A stretch of DNA of 64,000 bases from the NCBI GenBank assembly GCA_963722555.1, contig CAVRNQ010000003.1, positions 186,001 through 250,000 of the forward strand, in the 5' to 3' direction. Shown piece by piece: positions 57,265 through 64,000 of the stretch. Under the pieces are notes generated by a model. The model saw only the letters and a program-made list of their open reading frames with translations. It was not told the DNA's origin and did not search any database. The stretch comes from Bog-366 sp963722555. Its GTDB lineage: Bacteria > Acidobacteriota > Terriglobia > UBA7540. The stretch's first letter is position 1, and each line of letters opens with the position of its first letter. Made by a program: the position numbers and the translations under genes.

Positions 57265-60200
57265 ATGCGCGCTGATAATGGGCGACTCCACTTCAACTCA
57301 AAGGGCGTTTTGCTTCTGATCTTCGGACTCCTGGCTGCATCTATTCCGCCCGCATGGGGGGCTGCAAATCCGGTCAAGAACGTGGCGCTAGCCGGTATGG
57401 GGGCGAAGGCGCGCTCGTGGGAGCCGAGCGTCCACGTGGTAGCCGAGCACGAGCCAGCCCGGGCTATCGATGGCAGTCTGCACACCTATTGGGCGGTGAA
57501 GGCTGCGGATTTGCCGGCCGACCTTGGTGTTGAATGGCCTGAGTCTCAAACCCTCTCGAGCGTGGTGGTGCGGTACCTTGACGGTCGCATGGTGCGCGGC
57601 CCGGCGATGGCGCGCACCCAGCAGTGGGTGCGGCTCCAGTATTGGGACCAAGGCGATTGGAAGGATATCGACGCACAGATCCTGGGGCAAGAAACCTCCT
57701 CCGTGCGGTATACCTTCCCGCCTATCACCACCCAGCGTCTGCGCCTTTTGTTTACAGAGCCCCCAGACCCGGAGTCGCGCCGCACCCCAGACGATCTGGG
57801 GATTTACGTGTGCGAGTTGGAAGCCTATCGAGAAGCTCCGTTCCAGTTCGTGATGCCCTCAGGGCGGCTGGTGACGATCAACCGCTCCCATAAGGACTAC
57901 AACGAATGGGGGAGCGACAACTCTTACGATTTGGCAGGCGCGCTGGTCATCGAGCCCAAGCAGACTCGAATCTTTACCGACACACTCTCCCCCACCCTGA
58001 TTGTTTCCGAAAGCCGCTGGACCCGCGCCTCGTGCAGCGTGGATTCGTCACGCAGGGGGACGCCAGCGCTTCAGAACGGTTTCTTGCGCTTGGAAGTCTC
58101 CACGGACGGAGCACTGAAGGAAACCCGCCTCGCGAACCTGGTCACGGGCGAGAGTGTTTCCACGCCCAACGCGCTGGCCTTCCGCATACGAACTTCGGCA
58201 GGAGATCTTCTGACCCGCGATTTCAAGGTGGCGGGAGTCGATAGCTCCGGGTCAAGCGCCGACAGCGCTCATCTGCGGTTCGATCTGACTTCACCCACCG
58301 CCGATGTCTCTGTCCATTACGAGCTGAAGCGCGAGGACCACTTCTACCACAAGTGGCTGACGCTGACGAATAAGGGCAGCGTGGACCTTCAAGTGCTGGA
58401 TGTAACCGTGTCGTCCCTGGGGTTGCCTCGCCTGCTCGATCTTATGGCCGGGCCGGAACTCACCTATCCGATTTTCCGGCAAGAGAAAGGCGGCTTTTTC
58501 ACTTGCCTCGAAACCGTTTACTGGGACCATCAGGGAGACGCCCTCACGTATTATCCTGCCGTGAATGTCGGGCCGGGAAAAGCCTTTGCGAGTGACAAGG
58601 CTGTAGTGGGCGTCTATCGCCACGCCGGTGAGCCGGTGGAACGATTCGACCGCGGCGTCCGCGATTGGGTCATCGAATACCACGCGCACGTTTCGCCGAT
58701 TCCCAAGGAATGGCCCGATATCTATCTGGAAGGCTGGTCGGCCAAGTTCGGCATGCAGGAGATGGTCGAACAGCCCGAGTGGACGGAGCGGTTCTTCACT
58801 ACAGCGCACAAAATGGGTGTTCGTTACATGGACGCCTACGAGCCCACCAATCTTGCGCTGCTCATGCCCCAGGACTTGCAGAAGCGCTGGGTGGAGCTCG
58901 CCGACCGCAACGAGATCGGGACCGGTTGGTGGAACGATTTCGGCTCCGAATTCGGTTGGGGATTCATGGTGCCGTACTTCAAGCCCTATCTCTGCAAGCT
59001 CTCACCTGAAGCGGATGAGTACTTCCGGAAGATTGTTCAGCTCGTTGGGACGTACAAGCTGCGCGGCTTCCACTGGGCTGACTTCTGGACGGTCTGGCCC
59101 TGTGACAATCCCAATCACGGGCACCTTCTGGGCAAATACTCGATCTACGCGCAAGGACAACGCATGATTCGCCTCAATCAAGAAATGCACGAAGCGAGTC
59201 CGGGGCTGGTTCTGGGGGCGGACAGCGGCCTGGACAACCCGCAGTACGGGCGCTATGCCGACAGCCGCCACCACGCCGGCGGCTACGACACCGAGCCTTC
59301 CGTGGAGCCCGATATTCATCTCGACCGTCTTCATGCGGAAATGAACCGCGATTACCTGTACGGTCTCGCGCACGAGAGTCTGCTTCGCCCGTGGTTCCGC
59401 CTGCTCAATTGCGTCAATCACTTCGGAATGGAGACCCATCATCATGACCTTGCCGGCTACCGTTACGCACTACTGAGTGCCATCAGTATGGCGCCGCAAT
59501 TGACCTTTAACGACGCACCTGACGACATTCCGGAAAGCGACATTGAATTCACCCGGAAGTGGGAAAAGTGGGCGATTGCCAACAAAGATTACCTGAAAGA
59601 AGGCGATAGACTCTTCGACCGTACGTTCCGCTTTGACGATGTGGAGCGAGGCGGAGATGAGTCCCTGACGGGCTACGCGCACATCCGCGGAGATCGTGGC
59701 TACGTTTCCCTTCTCAACCCCGGGGCCGTCGAGCAGATCGCGGAACTGACGCTGGCACTCGCTGCCCCCGCGACAGAAAAGTTCGTGGTGGAGGAAATCT
59801 ATCCCGGCCGAATGACGCTTCAAGGCCCGGATACAGGCCAATACCCCCAAGGCGGAAAGCTCCGGGTGACGGTTCCCGCCAAGCAGGTCCGAATTCTTTG
59901 GATCTCCCCGGCCTCGGCAGGCGCAAAAGCAGACAATGTCCAACCCGAGGACGATCGAGCTCCGCAATGGCGGCGGTACGTGGGTGATTGGAGTATTGTG
60001 GACCATGATGCCAACGCCGCCACCTTGCGGGCGCGATTCGATTATCCATCCAGTGCGAAATCAAACCTGACCCAGTCGATTCCGGAGTCGGTCTGGGTCA
60101 GAGAACCCTGGAATCACAGCAAGGGGTATCTGGTGTTCCTGCTGAAGGACGAGACGAAGTCCACGGATGAGAACTGGGTGCCCGACGGCCTTGCGAGTTC

Positions 60201-60456
60201 GACAACCAGCGATCCGGCTCGCGGTTCCATCACGGTCAAGGTCAATGGCATAGCCAAGACTGCTCACCCCTTCTTAACGGGCCGGCGTCAGGAGAAGGGA
60301 ATGACCCGATGCTACTTCATCGACCTCGGCGCCGAGACCAAGCCCGGCGAAAGCAACGACCTTGAGGTCAGATTGCCGATTCAGCGGGGACTGACTTTTT
60401 CAGGCGCTTATCTGGATTTGCCCGACCAGGTGCCGTACGCTTTGCCTCCCAGGTAG
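57265..60456 (+). CDS. large exported glycoside-hydrolase-like protein, family unclear
   Basis: 1063 residues with a signal peptide (LLLIFGLLAASIPPAWG). Residues about 45-190 resemble a discoidin/F5-8C-type carbohydrate-binding domain (ARAIDGSLHTYWAVK, VRLQYWDQGDWKDID, TQRLRLLFTEP). A beta-sandwich follows (about 260-410: LQNGFLRLEVSTDGALKETR). Then comes a TIM-barrel-like region reminiscent of GH36/GH27-type enzymes (VRYMDAYEPTNLALLMPQDL, GTGWWNDFGSEFGWGF, LRGFHWADFWTVWPCDN, LVLGADSGLDNPQYGRYADS), rich in Asp candidates. The last 200 residues are beta-rich. The catalytic pair cannot be assigned. GAGGAGG precedes the ATG. It is likely a periplasmic or surface glycan-cleaving enzyme acting with the receptor upstream. 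Confidence 0.65.
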   Translation: MRADNGRLHFNSKGVLLLIFGLLAASIPPAWGAANPVKNVALAGMGAKARSWEPSVHVVAEHEPARAIDGSLHTYWAVKAADLPADLGVEWPESQTLSSVVVRYLDGRMVRGPAMARTQQWVRLQYWDQGDWKDIDAQILGQETSSVRYTFPPITTQRLRLLFTEPPDPESRRTPDDLGIYVCELEAYREAPFQFVMPSGRLVTINRSHKDYNEWGSDNSYDLAGALVIEPKQTRIFTDTLSPTLIVSESRWTRASCSVDSSRRGTPALQNGFLRLEVSTDGALKETRLANLVTGESVSTPNALAFRIRTSAGDLLTRDFKVAGVDSSGSSADSAHLRFDLTSPTADVSVHYELKREDHFYHKWLTLTNKGSVDLQVLDVTVSSLGLPRLLDLMAGPELTYPIFRQEKGGFFTCLETVYWDHQGDALTYYPAVNVGPGKAFASDKAVVGVYRHAGEPVERFDRGVRDWVIEYHAHVSPIPKEWPDIYLEGWSAKFGMQEMVEQPEWTERFFTTAHKMGVRYMDAYEPTNLALLMPQDLQKRWVELADRNEIGTGWWNDFGSEFGWGFMVPYFKPYLCKLSPEADEYFRKIVQLVGTYKLRGFHWADFWTVWPCDNPNHGHLLGKYSIYAQGQRMIRLNQEMHEASPGLVLGADSGLDNPQYGRYADSRHHAGGYDTEPSVEPDIHLDRLHAEMNRDYLYGLAHESLLRPWFRLLNCVNHFGMETHHHDLAGYRYALLSAISMAPQLTFNDAPDDIPESDIEFTRKWEKWAIANKDYLKEGDRLFDRTFRFDDVERGGDESLTGYAHIRGDRGYVSLLNPGAVEQIAELTLALAAPATEKFVVEEIYPGRMTLQGPDTGQYPQGGKLRVTVPAKQVRILWISPASAGAKADNVQPEDDRAPQWRRYVGDWSIVDHDANAATLRARFDYPSSAKSNLTQSIPESVWVREPWNHSKGYLVFLLKDETKSTDENWVPDGLASSTTSDPARGSITVKVNGIAKTAHPFLTGRRQEKGMTRCYFIDLGAETKPGESNDLEVRLPIQRGLTFSGAYLDLPDQVPYALPPR

Positions 60457-60494
60457 TCTCCGTTCCTGATCGTAGAGCCGGGAGTCGTTGCGGA

Positions 60495-60710
60495 GTGTAT
60501 AGGGATGTGGTACTGTGCCGACCGTTCGCCTTTGGCACAACACAGGAGAATCGGGTCGCCTTCCACCGTCGGCTGCGCTGCAACGACGGCAAGACGCACA
60601 TGAATTGGGAAGGGTTAGACCCGGAGTTCGTCATTGAACCGCTCGGACCGATTGACCCGCAAGTGACCACGCTTTCGATCGACCAGGAAGGAAAACCACG
60701 GCTGCCATGA
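60495..60710 (+). pseudogene. fragment resembling a neutral/alkaline ceramidase N-domain
   Basis: A 71-codon frame with NRVAFHRRLRCNDGKTHMNW and FVIEPLGPIDPQVTTLSID. The F-x-R-R ... D-G ... G-P-I-D-P-x-V-x-x-L pattern is reminiscent of the neutral/alkaline non-lysosomal ceramidase N-terminal domain. Only that short piece is present, with no signal peptide and no continuation, so it appears to be a gene remnant. Assignment is by memory of the motif, hence modest confidence. Confidence 0.4.
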
Positions 60711-60811
60711 TGAATCTCGCCTTGCATCCGGCGATACTTGCGGGGGACGAACTCACAGCTTCCTGCCTGCGGCAGCCCGACAAACTTTCTTCCAGATGAG
60801 GGGAGCAAATC

Positions 60812-61855
60812 ATGACCACCAAGGCAAAGTGGGGAGTCATCGGATCCGGCGGAATTGCCCGCCGCCGAACCATTCCCGAAGGAATCATTCCTGCCAAGAA
60901 CGCCGAGCTGGTCGCGGTCTTCGACATCAATTCCAAAGTCAACGCCGAAGTCGCCCGGCAATTTAATTCCGAAGCCTCGGGCAGTATCGATGAGCTGCTC
61001 GCAGCGGGGATTGACGCTGTCTACCTGGCTACGCCGGCCAGCAGGCATCACGAACAGGTGCTGAGGTGTGCGCAGGCCCGGAAGCACGTTCTGTGTGAGA
61101 AGCCTCTGGGGATGACAGTCCAAGAGAGCAATGAGATGATAGCCGCCTGCCAGCGCGCCGGTGTGCAGTTAGGCTGCGGTTTCATGATGCGTTTTCAATC
61201 GCAGAACCAACAGGCGTTGAAGCTCATTCAGGAGGGGAAGCTCGGCCAGCCGGTCTACGGCCGCGCCCAGCTTTCCTGCTGGTACCCGCCGGTGGAAGGC
61301 ACCTGGCGGCAAGACCCGGCCCGGGGCGGCGGCGGTTCGCTCATTGACATGGGCGGCCACTGCATCGATTTGCTGGAGATGTTCTTCGGGGCGGTAAAGA
61401 AGGTCAGTTGCTTTACCAACCGGACAGTCCACCCGTATGCGTCCGAAGACAGCGCAGTGGCGACACTCTTCTTCGCGAATGGCGCCCTGGCAACCGTCAA
61501 CACGTTCTTTTGTATTCCCGACGAAAGCAGCAAGAACGTCCTCGAGCTTTACGGTTCGCGTGGAAGCATTCTGGCCAAAGGGACGATCTCGCAGGCGAGC
61601 GCCGGAGAGATGGTCGCCTGTCTGCAGGAAGCCGACAGAGGCTATGACGCCCAGCAGGCTCGCGCGTCGGGCCGAGATTTGGAAATAACGCCTGAGGTGG
61701 TGAATATCTACCGCGCGGAAATTGAGGAGTTCAGTCAAGCTATTTTGGAGGGGCGCCCAACCACGATCAGCGGAGAAGTCGGTCTGCGGAGCCAGAAAAT
61801 ACTCTCCGCCTGCTACGAGTCAGCAGGAAGCGGGAAAGTTGTCGAGGTCATCTAG
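60812..61855 (+). CDS. Gfo/Idh/MocA-family oxidoreductase
   Basis: 347 residues. N-terminal Rossmann domain WGVIGSGGIARRRTIP, the family lysine in HVLCEKPLG and the substrate-domain block GGSLIDMGGHCIDLLEMFFG are all present. NAD(P)-dependent sugar or inositol dehydrogenases, and also NAD-using GH109 glycosidases, share this fold. It has no signal peptide, so it acts in the cytoplasm. GAGGGGAG precedes the ATG. Adjacent to a sugar aminotransferase 114 bp downstream, it may supply the 3-keto substrate that the latter aminates. Confidence 0.88.
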   Translation: MTTKAKWGVIGSGGIARRRTIPEGIIPAKNAELVAVFDINSKVNAEVARQFNSEASGSIDELLAAGIDAVYLATPASRHHEQVLRCAQARKHVLCEKPLGMTVQESNEMIAACQRAGVQLGCGFMMRFQSQNQQALKLIQEGKLGQPVYGRAQLSCWYPPVEGTWRQDPARGGGGSLIDMGGHCIDLLEMFFGAVKKVSCFTNRTVHPYASEDSAVATLFFANGALATVNTFFCIPDESSKNVLELYGSRGSILAKGTISQASAGEMVACLQEADRGYDAQQARASGRDLEITPEVVNIYRAEIEEFSQAILEGRPTTISGEVGLRSQKILSACYESAGSGKVVEVI

Positions 61856-61969
61856 AAATCCAGAAGACAATCACCTTGAGGCGCGGGCTCGACGGGCGAG
61901 GTTGCGGAGCGAAGCGATGCAACCTTCGTCCCTACGTTTGGAGAGTTCAAATCATAGGAGGTCACAGGA

Positions 61970-63214
61970 ATGGATCAGGCAAAACGAAAAGAGATTCTGG
62001 CTCGCGGTGGGCTGAGCCAGGCGTGGCAGGCGGAGCCCATGCTGGGAGGCTGGTATACGGAAGAGGAAATCGAGGCCGCGGTCAAGGCTATTCGCAGTTC
62101 CCTGGACCCGGCGGTCGGCTTCGGCTTCTTCTGCGACGAGATCGTAGAGTTTGAGCAGAAGTTCGCCGAGTACATCGGCACGAGGTACGCCCTCTCAGTG
62201 ACCTCCGCAGGCACCGGCCTGGATGTGGCGGTGCGCGCGCTGGACCTGGAGCCGGGCGATGAGGTGATCGTGCCGGCCATGAACTTCCGGGCGGCACCCT
62301 ACGCCGTTCTGGGCGTTGGCGGGAAGCTTGTCCTTTGCGACTCCGACGAGAGGACCCTCAACGCCGACCCGGCCGATGTGGAAGCCAAGATGACGCCGCG
62401 GACGCGGGCCATCCTAGTGACGCACATGAACGGCCTCTCGGCGCCGATGGCGGATTACGTGGAGATTGCCGAGCGGCACCCGCACCCCAAGTACGGGCCG
62501 CCGAAGGTGATCGGCGACGCCGCGCGGGCACTGGGCGGCGGCTACCAGGGTGCCAAAATCGGCAAACGGGGCTGGATGACGGTCTTCAGCCTGCATACGA
62601 TGAAGATGATGACCACCATCGGTGAGGGCGGCATGATCACCACCGACGACCCGGACCTGATGCTGCGGCTGCGGGCGATCCGGCAGTGGGGGATCGCGGT
62701 GTCGGAGGACCTGGAGATTGCTCGCGGCAAGAAGGGCACCGGCGACATGGGCTGGGGCTCCAACTACAAGATGACCAAGATCCAGGCGGCGGTGGGGCTG
62801 GTGCAACTGCGGCGGCTGGACGAGATGATCGCGCCGCGGGTGGCCTTGGCGAAGAAGCGCACGGAGATGCTGAGGGACGTGCCTGAGCTGACGCTGCCCT
62901 TCGTGCCGGCGGGACACGAGGCGGTCTACTACTTATACAACCTGCTGGTGCCGCGGGGGTGGGCTGGCGCGAAGCGCGATCAGCTCATGGCCCTTCTCCG
63001 GAAGGATTACGGAGTGGATACCGTGGTGGCCAATCCGCCAGTGTACCAGAACGATGCCTTCGTCCGGCGCATGACAGAGGGGCAATCCTGCCCGCGGGCC
63101 GAGGAGCTGGGGGCGCGCCTCTTCAACCCGCCGATGCACCCGCGGATGTCCGACGCGGACAACGAGTACATCTGCGCGGCGATCGCGGAGACGGTGGATC
63201 GGGTGAGGGGCTGA
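61970..63214 (+). CDS. DegT/DnrJ/EryC1/StrS-family aminotransferase
   Basis: 414 residues, PLP fold type I. ALSVTSAGTGLDVAVRAL (phosphate-binding loop), GDEVIVPAMNFRAAPYAV, VTHMNGLSAPM, VIGDAARALGGGYQGAKIG, and the PLP lysine region FSLHTMKMMTTIGEGGMI (H-x-x-K) are present. The C-terminal part supplies NPPVYQNDAF and LFNPPMHPRMSD. It transaminates a keto-sugar or keto-inositol. An excellent AGGAGG lies 10 nt before the ATG. The pairing with Gfo/Idh/MocA resembles amino-sugar or aminocyclitol biosynthesis modules. Confidence 0.9.
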   Translation: MDQAKRKEILARGGLSQAWQAEPMLGGWYTEEEIEAAVKAIRSSLDPAVGFGFFCDEIVEFEQKFAEYIGTRYALSVTSAGTGLDVAVRALDLEPGDEVIVPAMNFRAAPYAVLGVGGKLVLCDSDERTLNADPADVEAKMTPRTRAILVTHMNGLSAPMADYVEIAERHPHPKYGPPKVIGDAARALGGGYQGAKIGKRGWMTVFSLHTMKMMTTIGEGGMITTDDPDLMLRLRAIRQWGIAVSEDLEIARGKKGTGDMGWGSNYKMTKIQAAVGLVQLRRLDEMIAPRVALAKKRTEMLRDVPELTLPFVPAGHEAVYYLYNLLVPRGWAGAKRDQLMALLRKDYGVDTVVANPPVYQNDAFVRRMTEGQSCPRAEELGARLFNPPMHPRMSDADNEYICAAIAETVDRVRG

Positions 63215-63228
63215 AGCAGGAGGCGAGG

Positions 63229-63502
63229 GACGGCAACGGCGCGCAGCCGTGCTCGAAGCGATTCGTCGAGTACCTGGGAAAATATGGCATTCAGGGCCAG
63301 TACCTCGGCTACGACGCTCCCGATGACAATGGGTATGCGGAGCGGGTCATCCGTACGCTGAAGGAAAAGAAATCTGGCCCAGTGCCTACAAGAACTGGCT
63401 GGAGGCCCCTGAGCGTTCGAAGCTTAGGTGGAGTACTACAACCAGCAGCGGATCCATTCGGCGCTTGCATCCTTGACGCCGGACGAGTTCGCGGTGACGT
63501 GA
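63229..63502 (+). pseudogene. remnant of an IS3-type transposase C-terminus
   Basis: The first frame gives CSKRFVEYLGKYGIQGQYLG then DDNGYAERVIRTLKEKK, the rve-type integrase core with D-N-G-x-x-E (catalytic Glu region). The continuation EYYNQQRIHSALASLTPDEF is in another frame from about 63431 to the TGA at 63500-63502, so there is a frameshift near 63380-63430. The N-terminal half and the inverted repeats are missing. It lies just after the aminotransferase stop and marks an old insertion at the edge of the locus. Confidence 0.8.
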
Positions 63503-63544
63503 ATCACCCTCGCCGCCGCCTGAAGGTCTTTTGCTTTTCGGGGG

Positions 63545-64000
63545 TCACTGCGGGATGGGCTTCCGAAGCTCATCCCAGATGGTAATGGCCAGCGTGCTGG
63601 CGAGTACTAGTATCCCCCCCACGATGGCCATGACAGTCAGCCGTTCTCCCAGCCAGATAGCCGCGATGGGCAGGCCGAAGAAAGTGATCAGGTAATTGGA
63701 GAGAGCGGCTTGAATGGCGTCCAATTGCTTCAGGGCTTTGAGAAAGAGCACCATCGAAAGGAAGTTGTGAAAGAAAGTCAGCGATGTCAGACCGATCCAT
63801 GTCTGGAGGGTGAAGTGTGGAACCCGGGCAAAGACGCCCATTTCCTGATGGAGAATCAGTGGAGTCAGGATGATAAACATTGCCACATAAGTGTAGAAAA
63901 GCATCTCCATCGGCGAATAGCGTTCCAACACCTTTTTCCCATAGGAGTTGTAGAAGGAACTACCCATGACTCCTGAAAAGATGAGCAGGTTGCCGAGCAA
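63545..64000 (-). CDS. EamA/DMT-family transporter, C-terminal part
   Basis: The 151 residues inside the window are the C-terminal part of a drug/metabolite-transporter-type permease; the start lies beyond the window edge. About five membrane helices are visible (LLIFSGVMGSSFYNSYG, MLFYTYVAMFIILTPLIL, WIGLTSLTFFHNFLSMVLF, AALSNYLITFFGLPIAAIW, LTVMAIVGGILVLASTLAI). The repeat motif L-S-N-Y-x-I-x-x-F-G-L-P-I-A-A-x-x-L-G-E is typical of the second EamA unit. The substrate is unknown. Confidence 0.82.
   Translation of the reverse strand: MLGNLLIFSGVMGSSFYNSYGKKVLERYSPMEMLFYTYVAMFIILTPLILHQEMGVFARVPHFTLQTWIGLTSLTFFHNFLSMVLFLKALKQLDAIQAALSNYLITFFGLPIAAIWLGERLTVMAIVGGILVLASTLAITIWDELRKPIPQ

Overview
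The window reads as GC-rich chromosomal DNA from a Gram-negative soil-type bacterium, most likely an acidobacterium. That is inference: there is no rRNA in the window. It rests on three long TonB-dependent receptors with an N-terminal carboxypeptidase-regulatory-like (CarboxypepD_reg, Oar-like) domain, a large Ser/Thr kinase fused to a TolB-like/TPR region, a Tat-exported VCBS-repeat protein, and many short palindromic and heptad repeats between otherwise ordinary housekeeping genes.

Layout. Positions 1-11300 hold a glycosyltransferase, an ORF-less group II intron, yvcK, a TPR protein, a small His/Cys protein followed by a TonB-dependent receptor, an XRE regulator and a small membrane protein. 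Positions 11500-19300 carry the kinase (with two palindromic repeats translated inside it), a VCBS-repeat protein, leuC-leuD behind a good sigma70-type promoter, and a TonB-like protein. Positions 19900-33400 are housekeeping: an HtrA/DegP protease, a DUF4337 membrane protein, secA with a large insertion, a pilin-like protein, a GHMP kinase overlapping a CPBP protease, then gap-pgk-tpiA-secG and tRNA-Leu(GAG), with heptanucleotide repeats in the spacers.

Positions 33400-38900 look accessory and visibly richer in A/T. A small ferritin-like gene sits between two 152-bp direct repeats. It is followed by a 933-residue SIR2 / winged-helix-like / PIN-like protein that could be a single-gene antiphage effector, and by an isolated transcription unit (near-consensus promoter, strong hairpins, intrinsic terminator) encoding a structured RNA and/or a 36-residue basic peptide.

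Positions 38990-63210 are a glycan-related locus. Two divergent copies of one cassette, TonB-dependent receptor - divergent NodB/CE4-like deacetylase - HGSNAT-like membrane acetyltransferase, face away from each other across about 400 bp. In the right-hand copy the receptor has decayed to an N-terminal stub. Downstream come a GH20-type hexosaminidase, a third TonB-dependent receptor, a 1063-residue glycoside-hydrolase-like protein of unclear family, a Gfo/Idh/MocA oxidoreductase and a DegT/StrS sugar aminotransferase. A working model (inference) is outer-membrane uptake and periplasmic trimming of an amino-sugar glycan, in which removal and re-addition of N-acetyl groups matters. The window closes with a decayed IS3-type transposase tail and the C-terminal part of an EamA transporter.
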